The position numbers were made by a program, and so were the translations under genes. The notes under the pieces were generated by a model that was not told where the DNA came from, did not search any database, and was given only the letters and a program-made list of their open reading frames with translations. Positions 25,458-33,757 of a stretch of DNA of 64,000 nucleotides are shown here, in pieces; within the stretch, counting starts at the first letter, position 1; every line of letters starts with the position of its first letter. This DNA is from Verrucosispora sp. WMMD573 (GTDB lineage Bacteria > Actinomycetota > Actinomycetes > Mycobacteriales > Micromonosporaceae), in assembly GCF_027497175.1 (NCBI RefSeq), contig NZ_CP114901.1, positions 3,906,001-3,970,000 on the forward strand, in the 5' to 3' direction.

Positions 25458-26860
25458 TGCGCTCCCTGGCCGCGAATGCGGATTCCCGCCTTTCCCTCTG
25501 GCGGCGCGTGCGTGAGTACGCCGTGCCGCCGTCCATGATCGAAGCCGCAACAGTTCGTCGTCGCGTTGGTGACTGGGCTGGTGCATGCGCGGCCGCTCGC
25601 GTCGATGTTGACCTGAACCTGCGCGCCGTGGCTCGCTGCCACGGTCGGGAACTGGCCGCCCGGCTGCGGTCCGATCTCCGGTACCTCGCGCCAGACCTGC
25701 TGCGCTGGCATTTGCCGAGGATCGCTCCGGACGGGCTGCTGCGCCCGGGCCTGACTATCTCGCTGACGCGGTACGGCCTGACGGAACACGACGGCGCTGA
25801 GCCGGTGCACCTCGTGGCCCGGACTCCACCGGCCTGGGCGGATGCGGGCCAGCGGATCAGCCTGGCGCTGTGGGCCGTTGGATGCCGCGACAAGGACGAC
25901 GGCCCTCATCCGCATCCGCGTCCCGACCGTCGGTTCCGCCTGGACCTGCACCGCCACTTGTGGGATGCGCGGAGAGCCGACGAGTTGCGGTGCCGCTCGG
26001 GCCTGGAGCAGCTGCCCTCCGACAACGCCGCCGCGGTGCACCGTGATCCGCTGTGGGACGCGTTGCGGGAATGTGGTTTCGCGGTGGACCGGTGGGCGGC
26101 CGAAGCGACGCTGCTGCTCCATGAGGAGGGCCGGACCAGCGGTTCGGTGGTGGTGCGGCTCGGCCCTCGACGTCGTCTGGTCCTGGACGTTGCTCCGGCA
26201 AGCACGGACCTGCGGCCACCCGCGGCGCGAATCGCCGGGGCCTCGCGGGCTGGTGGTGTCGCCGGGGGGCCGGTGCTGCCAGACGCGGCGACCTGGCTGG
26301 CACCCGATGTGGAGCTGCTGCGTCGCGGGCGGATCGCAATCGACCGGCTGCACCCGCTGGTGGCCTCCGCGCTCGCGCCTGGTCACCTACCGGCCGGCAC
26401 CCCGACGTTGCCGGACCCGGCGGCAACGCCAGGTCTCGTTGCCTGCCGGGGAGCCTGGCACCGCATCGGCCTGGTGGACGGTGGGCTCACACCCCTGGAC
26501 CACGGCCCAGCGGAGATTCGCCGGGAGGAACTGCTGGCCGCGCTGACCGGCAACCCGCTTCCCTGCCTGCGGGCTATCGACGAGGCGCACCGCAGCCCGG
26601 AGTGCCTTCCGGACATCCGTGCCCGCTTGGACCACGGGGACACCGCCGGCGCGCTGGCCACTGTCGAGGCCCTGCTCGGGCCCGATGCGCTTCTGCGCTG
26701 CGGGGATCTGCGGGAGGAGCTGGAAGACGCCGCGTTGCGGCGGATCACGTACGGGCTGTTCCGAGCCGGGCTGACCGGACACGGACCTGCTCCCTGCTCC
26801 CGGGACTGGCAGCCCAAGCGTGACCGCCGCTCCCACCCACGTCACGCGATCGCCCGCTGA
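25457..26860 (+). CDS. first protein of an AAA/VWA triad, family not recognised
   Basis: 467 residues from the ATG at 25457, with AAGGTGAG eight bases before it (GTG at 25451 is an alternative). Soluble and Arg/Leu-rich. A conserved-looking opening (R-R-V-R-E-Y-A-V-P-P-S-M-I-E-A-A-T-x-R-R-x-x-G-D-W-A-G-A-C-A-A-A-R-V-D) is followed by L-A-P-D-L-L-R-W-H-L-P-R and, later, D-L-R-E-E-L-E-D-A-A-L. These fit an actinomycete-specific protein found next to MoxR/VWA pairs, but I see no enzyme motif. It lies 63 bp before the ATPase gene and in the same direction. In other three-part AAA/VWA systems the extra subunit recognises the substrate; that role here is inference. Confidence 0.7.
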   Translation: MRSLAANADSRLSLWRRVREYAVPPSMIEAATVRRRVGDWAGACAAARVDVDLNLRAVARCHGRELAARLRSDLRYLAPDLLRWHLPRIAPDGLLRPGLTISLTRYGLTEHDGAEPVHLVARTPPAWADAGQRISLALWAVGCRDKDDGPHPHPRPDRRFRLDLHRHLWDARRADELRCRSGLEQLPSDNAAAVHRDPLWDALRECGFAVDRWAAEATLLLHEEGRTSGSVVVRLGPRRRLVLDVAPASTDLRPPAARIAGASRAGGVAGGPVLPDAATWLAPDVELLRRGRIAIDRLHPLVASALAPGHLPAGTPTLPDPAATPGLVACRGAWHRIGLVDGGLTPLDHGPAEIRREELLAALTGNPLPCLRAIDEAHRSPECLPDIRARLDHGDTAGALATVEALLGPDALLRCGDLREELEDAALRRITYGLFRAGLTGHGPAPCSRDWQPKRDRRSHPRHAIAR

Positions 26861-26923
26861 CCAGCGGTCCGCTACCCCTGCCCGGCCCAGGCCGGCCCAC
26901 CACGATCTCAAAGGTGATCTCAG

Positions 26924-28168
26924 ATGCCTTCCACCCGTACCTCGATCGACCCCACCCCGATGCCGCAGCTCGACGTCGCCGCCGACCTGCTCGCGCTGCT
27001 TTCCGACACCACCACAGAAACCCGCTGCCACCCGCAGTTGGAGGCGCTGACCCTGGCCGTGGCAGCCGACCTTCCGGTGCTGCTGTGGGGCGAGCCGGGA
27101 ATCGGCAAGACTGCCGCGCTGACGCAGCTCGCCGCATCCCTGGACCTGCCGCTCACAACGGTGATCGCCAGTGTCCACGAGCCGTCCGACTTCTCGGGAC
27201 TGCCCGTCGTCGGCGACGACCCGGCGACCCAGGGTGTGCCGATGGCGCCGCCGGACTGGGCCGTGCGCCTGGTATGCGCCGGTCGCGGACTGTTGTTCCT
27301 AGACGAACTGTCCACCGCCCCGCCCGCCGTGCAGGCCGCCCTGCTCCGCCTCGTGCTCGAACGGCGGATCGGTAGCCTGCGTCTGCCGGCCGGGGTCCGG
27401 ATCGTGGCCGCCGCCAATCCACGGTCCTCCGCCGCCGACGGCTGGGAGCTGAGCCCGCCGCTGGCCAACCGCTTCGTCCACCTACAGTGGACTCACGACC
27501 ATGAGGTCGTCGTACGCGGTCTGGGTGGGACCTGGCCCCGGGCTATGCCGCCCCGGCTCGACCCGCAGCGGCTGCCCGAGGCCGTTGCCCTCGCCCGCCG
27601 TGCGGTTTGTGGGCTGCTGTCGGCTCGCCCGGGGCTCGTGCACCGGCTGCCTACCAGTGAGGCCAGCCGTGGTGGTCCGTGGCCGTCGCCGCGCAGCTGG
27701 GAGATGACCCTGCGCCTGATTGCCTTCGCCACTGCGGCCGACGTCTCCCGGGAGGTCCTGTCGATGCTGGTCAGAGGCACTGTAGGTGACGGCCCCGGAC
27801 TGGAACTGCTGGCCAGCCTGGACCGGATGGACCTCCCCGACCCCGAGGTGCTGCTCGCCGACCCGGCCACCGCCGTCCTGCCCGAGCGGGGCGACCTACG
27901 CCAGGCCGTGCTCGACGGTGTGGTGGAGGCGGTACGCCGGCGTCCGGATCAGTCCCGCTGGGATGCGGCCTGGGCACTGCTGGTCCGGGCCGTGGAGACC
28001 GGTGCCCCGGACCTGGTGGTCGTGCCCGCGTCCACCCTCGCCCGGCTGCGCCAGGAAAACTGGGACGTGCCCGCCTCGATCGAGCAGCTCGCCGGGGCAG
28101 TCTCCTTGTCTCGACGGGCCGACCAGACGGCGGCCCGGGTTGCGGCGGTCGCGGGGACCGGCCGATGA
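26924..28168 (+). CDS. AAA+ ATPase, MoxR/AAA_5 type
   Basis: 414 residues. Walker A G-E-P-G-I-G-K-T is at 56-63. Walker B L-L-F-L-D-E-L-S is at 123-130 with the canonical Asp-Glu. A S-V-H-E-P-S-D-F-S-G-L-P-V segment at 83-95 is the MoxR/CbbQ-like insertion, and sensor 1 A-A-A-N-P is at about 163-167, followed by L-S-P-P-L-A-N-R-F-V-H with the Arg finger. The start fits an AGATGCC context with AAGGTGATCTC upstream. It overlaps the VWA gene downstream by ATGA, the usual sign of an ATPase-adaptor pair. It differs from the MoxR of unit 1 in its Walker A sequence (G-E-P-G-I-G-K-T against G-E-P-G-T-A-K-S) and in its Walker B, so it is a separate lineage and not a duplicate. Confidence 0.9.
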   Translation: MPSTRTSIDPTPMPQLDVAADLLALLSDTTTETRCHPQLEALTLAVAADLPVLLWGEPGIGKTAALTQLAASLDLPLTTVIASVHEPSDFSGLPVVGDDPATQGVPMAPPDWAVRLVCAGRGLLFLDELSTAPPAVQAALLRLVLERRIGSLRLPAGVRIVAAANPRSSAADGWELSPPLANRFVHLQWTHDHEVVVRGLGGTWPRAMPPRLDPQRLPEAVALARRAVCGLLSARPGLVHRLPTSEASRGGPWPSPRSWEMTLRLIAFATAADVSREVLSMLVRGTVGDGPGLELLASLDRMDLPDPEVLLADPATAVLPERGDLRQAVLDGVVEAVRRRPDQSRWDAAWALLVRAVETGAPDLVVVPASTLARLRQENWDVPASIEQLAGAVSLSRRADQTAARVAAVAGTGR

Positions 28169-29415
28169 GCACCGAACACTCCGGGACGCTGGACCGGGAC
28201 AAGCTCTTCACCGCCCGGCTGCACGCCGCCCGGGTCCGGCCCTACCTGGCGACGGCGCTGTTCGCCCTGCATGTGGTCGAGTCCCGGTGGGTGCCGACGA
28301 TGGCGGTGGACCCGCACTGGCGGTGCTACGTCTCGCCAGCGTTCGTGGACCGGACACCTGTGGAGGAACTCTCCGGAGTGTGGGTACACGAGGTCTCGCA
28401 CCTACTGCGTGACCACCACGGGCGCGGCGACCGGATCGCGCGGGAACGAGGGCTGACCGGGCCGGGGGAGCGACTGCGGATGAACATCGCCGCGGATTGC
28501 GAGATCAACGACGACGTCTTCGGCAACGGGCTGGCCCGCCCGGAAGGCGCGGTCGAGCCGAGTTCCCTGCTGCTGCCCGAGGGCCAGCTAATGGAGGACT
28601 ACCTGCGGCAGTTCCGGCTCGGGCCGCGTACCCAGCATCTGGCCTGGCTGAACTGCGGCAGCGGCGCCGACGGGCTGCAGCGAGAGTGGGACCTCGGACC
28701 CGACGGCGCGCACGCCCTCAGCCCGCAGGAGCGGGATGCGGTGCGGTTCCGGGTGGCCGAGGGCATCACCGGCCGACCGGGAAACGTCCCCCAGGGCTGG
28801 CGACGGTGGGCGGAACGGGCGTTCCATCCACCACAGCCGTGGCGAGAACTCCTGGGAGCCGCGGTCCGCTCGGCGGTTTCCGCGCCCGGCGTGGGCGAGG
28901 ACTACACCTACGGCCGGCCGTCACGGCGCTCCGCCGGCGCACCCGGCGTCGTCCTGCCGGCGCTGCGACGCCGGCCACCGCGGGTCTGCGTCATCATCGA
29001 CACCTCCGGGTCGGTCAGCGACGCCGAACTTGGCAGCGCCCTGCTCGAGGTCGCCGCGATCTCCCGGGCCGTGGGTGGCCGCCGCGACCTCGTCACCGTG
29101 CTGCCCTGCGACGCGGCAGCCCAAGTCGTACGCCCACTGTGCCGAGCCGAGGACATCCCACTAGTCGGTGGTGGGGGTACCGACCTGCGCGCCGGTTTCG
29201 CCCGAGCGCTGCGAGACAGACCAGGCCCGGATGTCATCGTCGTGCTGTCCGATGGACAGACACCCTGGCCGACCTCACGCCCGCGCTGTCGGACCGTCGT
29301 GGGACTGTTTTCTCGACTCGGCCGGTGGGACGAGAACGACCCCGACTATATGCCGGACTCACCGCCCGAGTGGGCGCGCGTGGTCACCATCGGATCCGCT
29401 CCCACCGCTCGGTGA
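28165..29415 (+). CDS. VWA-like protein with N-terminal HExxH metallopeptidase domain (DUF2201 type)
   Basis: 416 residues. The N-terminal half has H-E-V-S-H-L-L-R-D-H at 75-84 (an H-E-x-x-H zinc site) after a stretch V-D-P-H-W-R-C-Y-V-S-P-A-F, and then A-A-D-C-E-I-N-D-D at about 111-119, the arrangement of DUF2201 putative metallopeptidases. The C-terminal ~145 residues are a VWA-like domain: V-C-V-I-I-D-T-S-G-S-V-S, G-G-G-G-T-D-L-R-A-G and V-I-V-V-L-S-D-G-Q-T-P-W. It is coupled by ATGA to the AAA ATPase upstream. Family knowledge predicts that the ATPase acts on or through this protein; whether the peptidase centre cuts a cellular protein is unknown. Confidence 0.88.
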   Translation: MSTEHSGTLDRDKLFTARLHAARVRPYLATALFALHVVESRWVPTMAVDPHWRCYVSPAFVDRTPVEELSGVWVHEVSHLLRDHHGRGDRIARERGLTGPGERLRMNIAADCEINDDVFGNGLARPEGAVEPSSLLLPEGQLMEDYLRQFRLGPRTQHLAWLNCGSGADGLQREWDLGPDGAHALSPQERDAVRFRVAEGITGRPGNVPQGWRRWAERAFHPPQPWRELLGAAVRSAVSAPGVGEDYTYGRPSRRSAGAPGVVLPALRRRPPRVCVIIDTSGSVSDAELGSALLEVAAISRAVGGRRDLVTVLPCDAAAQVVRPLCRAEDIPLVGGGGTDLRAGFARALRDRPGPDVIVVLSDGQTPWPTSRPRCRTVVGLFSRLGRWDENDPDYMPDSPPEWARVVTIGSAPTAR

Positions 29416-30024
29416 GCCCAGCCAGCGTCAGCAAATCGGTGACGAGCTCCTCGAAGAATCCGGGTTGTTGTGGAAGCAGAAGGCGCTGAATGCCTCCAAC
29501 TCCTATCCTAGGACGCTCTGCAGGCTGTGTTTCTCATCAACGGTGCAGTCTGGATGAGGCGGCAGGGCGGGTCCTCGCCGTAACGGACCCGGTAACGGCG
29601 ACGGCCCCGCCCACGCAGGGAGCCGGTGGCGCGCGAGGCAACGCCAGCCAGTGTCGTTCTTTGTCAGCACCTTCGAGCGCCACTCGCAGTGGGTCGCTGC
29701 GGTGGGCGCCCCGGTGCTTGTCAAGGCACGGGGCCGCCGACAGATGCTCCTCCCGTCGGTTGCCTGTTAGTCGCTGTCGATCAGTGAGTGGCGTCGGCGG
29801 TGTTAGAGCGGGCACCGGTTTGGACAAAACCGTCTCTTCTCCGGATAGCGGTCGAGGCATCAGATTGACAACCGGCCAGCCAGCAGCATGTCCCGCTGGT
29901 GCGGATCACCCGGATGGATGTCGAGGTTGCACCTCGGACCGGGGAGCGGTAGCCCTTCACCTGATTTGGTACGCCTTCGAGAGTGGTTACATCGACCCTC
30001 CCTTCTCGATGGTGAAGGAGAGCC
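29416..30024. other. 609-bp region without a supported gene
   Basis: Several open frames exist but none has a ribosome site, plausible composition or recognisable sequence. The stretch may hold decayed coding sequence. The promoter for the downstream pair probably lies in its last 150 bp, where AT content rises before the AAGGAG ribosome site of the next gene. Confidence 0.5.
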
Positions 30025-30726
30025 GTGACATCGAATCCTGATCAACCAAACGATGAACTTGCTGTCACAAGTGACTATGTGCCCGGGGTACGTGGCCACG
30101 CGGTCCTCGCGGTGGGTGCCGATAGCGACGGTCGCGAAGCGCTGGCTATATGGCGGTTGAGCGCCATCGGGCGTGCTGGCGGTGCCTGGGTGCTGCGTTT
30201 TGACGAGGTCGAGCGCGATGCCGAGCAGATGGTCGCGGTTGTGCGGTTGCTGGTGGACAGGTGCTTGATCGATTGGGAAGTCGATGCCGTGACCAGCATC
30301 CTGGACAGGATCGGCCATCTGCTGCCGGCTCCAACGGTTGCTGCTCTGGAGGGCAACGTTCTTGCGATTCCCGATCTGCTTGATGAGATCGCCGAGCAGC
30401 GGGCCTGGTACGACGAGGCCGTCGAGCGGCATCGTGCGTTGTCGAAGTCGAAGATCGCCTCGCTTGCATGGCCGACCGAGGTGCCGGCCTGGAAAGAACT
30501 CGCGGAACGCACGTCTGCGCAGCCGGCAGCTGCTTCACCGGTCGCGGCGACTGCCTTGGCGCTGACGTCGGCTGTCGCAGCCACCGCGCAGTTGTGGGAG
30601 GACACCGAGCAGACGCGTTACCGGCGTAGCTACCTGCGCTCGTTGGGTAAGCCGCTGCCGCTGGCGCCTCGTTGGCTAGCGCGATTGCGGGAAGCCGTGG
30701 CCAGCAGGGCAGCGATGTCGGCGTAG
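30025..30726 (+). CDS. hypothetical 233-aa protein paired with the exonuclease
   Basis: GTG start at 30025 behind a strong AAGGAG. Soluble. Residues 20-75 look beta-rich (H-A-V-L-A-V-G-A-D-S-D-G-R-E-A-L-A-I-W-R-L), then helices dominate, with a Pro/Ala-rich helical segment near 165-190. A C-terminal R-Y-R-R-S-Y-L-R-S-L-G-K-P-L-P-L-A-P-R-W-L stretch is basic. No family is recognised. Only 11 bp separate it from the exonuclease gene, so the two are co-transcribed and probably act together, for instance as effector and partner. Confidence 0.65.
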   Translation: MTSNPDQPNDELAVTSDYVPGVRGHAVLAVGADSDGREALAIWRLSAIGRAGGAWVLRFDEVERDAEQMVAVVRLLVDRCLIDWEVDAVTSILDRIGHLLPAPTVAALEGNVLAIPDLLDEIAEQRAWYDEAVERHRALSKSKIASLAWPTEVPAWKELAERTSAQPAAASPVAATALALTSAVAATAQLWEDTEQTRYRRSYLRSLGKPLPLAPRWLARLREAVASRAAMSA

Positions 30727-30737
30727 GGGAGGGACTT

Positions 30738-32006
30738 ATGTACGCGGTCATCGACTTGGAGACCACAGGCACGAGGACCAGTTGGCACGACCGGATTGTC
30801 GAGGTTGCTGTGGTGCACCTTGACGAGCGCGGCCGGGTCACCGGGGAATGGTGCAGTCTCGTCAACCCGGAACGGGATCTCGGTCCGCAGCTCATTCACG
30901 GCATCACCGCAGCCGAGGCCCGGCGGGCTCCCACGTTCGAGCAGATCGCCGGACATGTCGCTGGGCTGGTACGCGGTCGTGTTCTCGCCGCGCACAACCT
31001 CCACTTCGACGCGTCGTTCCTGCGGGCTGAGTACAGGCGGACGGGAATTCAGGCACCTATTGACCCAGCTGCTGGGTTGTGCACGATGCGGTTGGCGTCG
31101 CATTTCCTGCCGTTGGCCGGAAGAAGTCTGTACGACTGCTGCCGGGCGGCTGGATTGCCGCCGCACCGAGCACATTCCGCGCTGCATGATGCCCGAGCGG
31201 CCGCCCAACTGCTCGTGCGGTACCTTGCCTCAGCCGGCACCCCACCTCCATGGGAGCCTGCGATAACGACGGCGGCCAAGCTTTCGTGGCCGCCCATTCG
31301 GGCCGTATCGGTCGTGCCCGTCCAACGCCGGACACCTGGCTATCGCGACCAGCACTTCCTCGCCCGACTCGTCGATCGACTGCCACGGCTACACGAGCCG
31401 AAGGGTGATGCCTACCTGGATCTGCTTGACCAGGCTCTCCTCGATCGGCATGTCTCGACCACTGAGGCAGACGCACTTGTCGCCACGGCGGAAGACCTTG
31501 GTTTGGCTCGCGTCGATGTTGAGGATCTACACCGTTCCTACCTCGCCGGCCTAGCCGAGGTCGCAGCCGAGGACGGTGTAGTGACGGCCGCAGAGCGGCA
31601 TGACCTGATTCAAGTTGCCGATCTGCTGGGCCTACCACGACCCGAGGTAGACAATGCCCTGCAAATCGCCATGACCGACAGCAGCCGGCAGCGACGGCAC
31701 CGCCGCGACCAGTGGAACCTCAAAGCAAACGATCTCGTGGTCTTCACCGGTGAGATGCGCCCTCAACGGTCGGAATGGGAGGAGGAAGCGACAGCAGCCG
31801 GTCTGCGCGTAGGCGACCGTGTCACGAAGAAGACCCGACTCCTTGTTGCTGCCGACCCAGACAGCATGTCCGGGAAGGCTGAAAAGGCCCGCCAGTACGG
31901 CATTCCGATCGTTCACCCCACCGCGTACAAGCAGATGCTCGCCGGCCTCGAGGCTCCCGGTGCCGGCACACTGCCGGACGGTAGAAGCATGGCTGGGACG
32001 CGCTGA
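30738..32006 (+). CDS. DnaQ-like 3'-5' exonuclease with C-terminal BRCT domain
   Basis: 422 residues from the ATG at 30738 (GGGGAGGGAC upstream). The DEDDh catalytic set is complete: Asp6 and Glu8 in V-I-D-L-E-T-T-G, Asp91 in H-N-L-H-F-D-A, His146 and Asp151 in H-S-A-L-H-D-A. This is the exonuclease fold of DNA polymerase III epsilon. Residues ~225-320 are helical with E-A-D-A-L-V and A-E-D-G-V-V-T-A-A-E-R, like a TerB-type module. About 335-410 is a BRCT domain (L-V-V-F-T-G-E-M, then R-V-G-D-R-V-T-K-K-T-R-L-L-V-A-A-D). BRCT lets the enzyme dock on partners or DNA ends. It ends unit 2, just before a strong hairpin. In an island it could serve repair or act as a defence nuclease. Confidence 0.87.
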   Translation: MYAVIDLETTGTRTSWHDRIVEVAVVHLDERGRVTGEWCSLVNPERDLGPQLIHGITAAEARRAPTFEQIAGHVAGLVRGRVLAAHNLHFDASFLRAEYRRTGIQAPIDPAAGLCTMRLASHFLPLAGRSLYDCCRAAGLPPHRAHSALHDARAAAQLLVRYLASAGTPPPWEPAITTAAKLSWPPIRAVSVVPVQRRTPGYRDQHFLARLVDRLPRLHEPKGDAYLDLLDQALLDRHVSTTEADALVATAEDLGLARVDVEDLHRSYLAGLAEVAAEDGVVTAAERHDLIQVADLLGLPRPEVDNALQIAMTDSSRQRRHRRDQWNLKANDLVVFTGEMRPQRSEWEEEATAAGLRVGDRVTKKTRLLVAADPDSMSGKAEKARQYGIPIVHPTAYKQMLAGLEAPGAGTLPDGRSMAGTR

Positions 32007-32070
32007 ATCGATCGGACGGGACGCGGCGGCCGGAAGTGGCGACGGTCTACGGCATTGTTGTCATCGGGGG

Positions 32071-32100
32071 AGTGGCGCTGGCGATTGCGCCAGCGCCACT
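32071..32100 (+). terminator. terminator of the exonuclease operon
   Basis: A perfect 12-bp GC-rich stem (AGTGGCGCTGGC / GCCAGCGCCACT) with a GATTGC loop, 65 bp after the exonuclease stop. No long T-tract follows, which is common for actinomycete terminators. Confidence 0.75.
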
Positions 32101-32257
32101 CCAAACCGAACTGCCGTGATGTCTCACGCTCGTCTCACGGATGGTCCGAGAGGGCTCGATAGAGCCCGACCTGTCCCGGACCGCCACCTGCCCGTTGACC
32201 TGCATGTCCGGCAGGAGCCGGTACCGTTCGGCAGACCCCGGCAGTCCTGCTGGTTCT

Positions 32258-32300
32258 CTGGGGGTCAAGGGGTCGTCGGTTCGAATCCGGCCGTCCCGAC
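32258..32300 (+). other. att core 3: 3' half of tRNA-Pro(GGG)
   Basis: Third identical 43-bp core, again lacking the 5' half of the tRNA. With core 2 it bounds a 9.8-kb unit. Confidence 0.87.
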
Positions 32301-32303
32301 TTT

Positions 32304-32330
32304 AAAAAGGCCAGCTCGGCTGGCCTTTTT
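32304..32330 (+). terminator. tRNA-type terminator behind att core 3
   Basis: AAAAAGGCCAGC with CGGCTGGCCTTTTT, nearly the same as the hairpin behind core 2. Confidence 0.83.
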
Positions 32331-32336
32331 CACTTA

Positions 32337-33270
32337 GAGCGTGTTTGAGAAGGGTCAGGCTTTGAGGTTGTCGAGGGTCCAGGCTCGTTGACGGCGTGCG
32401 GGTCGGCCGCGGGTGAGGCGGCGGAGCATGCCGTTGATGGCGGCCCAGCGGATCATGGCTTCGGAGGTGGCGGGGTGGCGTTCGTAGTCGCGGGCCAGTC
32501 TGCGGTGGCCGGTCAGCCAGGCAAGGCTGCGCTCGACGACCCATCGGCGGGCGATTACGGCGAATCCTTTCTGGCCTGGGGCCTTGCGTACGATTTCCAG
32601 GGTGGTGCGCAGGATGCGTTGGCACCAGTCGACCAGGGTTCCGGCGAAGCCGGCGTCGGCGTAGACGAACCGGACCGGGGTGAACAGGTACGCCGACAGC
32701 AGAGTCGTCTTCGCTCCGTCGCGGTCCTGCACGCTCGCGGCCATCACGCACACGACTAGGAGCAGACCCAGGGTGTCGGTGACGATGAACCGTTTGCGGC
32801 CGTTGACCTTCTTGCCCGCGTCGTAGCCACGGGTGTCCCGGCCGACGGTGTCGGCGCCTTTGACGCTCTGGGAGTCGATGATGCCTGCCGTGGGTTCGGC
32901 GGCGCGGCCTTGGGCGGCGCGGACCCTTCGGCGCAGCGCGACGAGGATCCGCTCGGTGACATCGTCTTCCTCCCAGCGGGTGAAGTACCAGTACACCGTC
33001 TGCCACGGCGGGAAGTCGACCGGCAGTTGCCGCCACGAGCAGCCGGTCCGCACCACGTACAGGATCGCGTTCACCACGTCGCGGCGTGGATGTTTCTCCG
33101 GCCGGCCACCGGTTCTCGGTGGTGGCAGCAGCGGCTCGACCAGCGCCCATTGGGCGTCGGTCAGGTCCGAGGGGTAGCGACGCTGACGCGACATCGAGCC
33201 ACTATGGACCAACGGCCGCTAACCGACGGCGCGACACGCCACCCATCACGAGAACTTCTCAAACACCCTC
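32337..33270 (-). mobile_element. complete IS5-family element inserted in junction block B
   Basis: 934 bp. The ends GAGCGTGTTTGAGAAG (32337) and CTTCTCAAACACCCTC (33255-33270) are inverted repeats with one mismatch. The element is flanked by TTA on both sides (32334-32336 and 33271-33273). Copy A has a single TTA at the same place. It encodes one intact transposase. Confidence 0.92.
32355..33194 (-). CDS. IS5-family DDE transposase (IS4/DUF4096-type)
   Basis: 279 residues from the ATG at 33194 (M-S-R-Q-R-R-Y-P-S-D-L-T-D-A-Q-W-A-L-V-E-P-L-L-P), the usual start of this family; a slightly longer frame begins 18 bases earlier. The catalytic residues are present: Asp in G-I-I-D-S-Q-S-V-K-G-A-D, second Asp in F-V-Y-A-D-A-G-F-A-G, and Glu in R-W-V-V-E-R-S-L-A-W-L. 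There is no frameshift or truncation, so the element may still move. Confidence 0.92.
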   Translation of the reverse strand: MSRQRRYPSDLTDAQWALVEPLLPPPRTGGRPEKHPRRDVVNAILYVVRTGCSWRQLPVDFPPWQTVYWYFTRWEEDDVTERILVALRRRVRAAQGRAAEPTAGIIDSQSVKGADTVGRDTRGYDAGKKVNGRKRFIVTDTLGLLLVVCVMAASVQDRDGAKTTLLSAYLFTPVRFVYADAGFAGTLVDWCQRILRTTLEIVRKAPGQKGFAVIARRWVVERSLAWLTGHRRLARDYERHPATSEAMIRWAAINGMLRRLTRGRPARRQRAWTLDNLKA

Positions 33271-33757
33271 TTATGCCTATGGATGTGTTGATCGGGTTTT
33301 GACACTTGATTCTGCCCGTACGAACGTACGGTCTGAGGTCGATCGCCGTCCTGCCTGCATTCGGGCGACGAGTGCGCGTGGCTCGACGGCACCCTGTGCG
33401 GCGGAGTGCGGATAGAGATCGCGATGACGGTGCAGGCCCCTTGAGCAGGCGTAACGACCTTGTTCTCTGCCATGTGGCTCGGAGGCTTCCTGCGTCTTGG
33501 GCACCGCGGCCCGGAAGGGCTTGCCTCAGGTTTCGACATCGTCCCTTGTGGATGATCCTGACACGCCTTCGACACGGATGTCCGTAGGGTGACGTCGGTG
33601 CTTACGCCGCCGGTCACGATCCACCCCGCATCGAGTGGGCGGCCGTTTGTGATCTGCGGCGGGCAGCCGGTCCGTTGTGTCTGCGGGTGGCGGGGTTCCC
33701 ATGGCTGGGGTGGGCCTCCAGTGCTGGAGGTGATTGCCAGGCGGTGAGGAGGTCGTC

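Larger units (their letters stand above)
32111..33720. repeat. junction block copy B, split by an IS5 element
   Basis: The 226 bp at 32111-32336 and 447 bp at 33274-33720 together match copy A at 22314-22987 in order and length. The left part has CTCACG repeats and the att core. The right part runs into the decayed integrase, whose GTG start lies 38 bp past its end. Because copy A is intact, copy B's insertion can be read to the base. Confidence 0.85.

Noticed and set aside
29490..30041. A 183-codon open frame before the 233-aa protein
   Set aside because: No ribosome site, Arg/Ser/Gly-rich noise composition, and it overlaps the well-supported GTG start at 30025.
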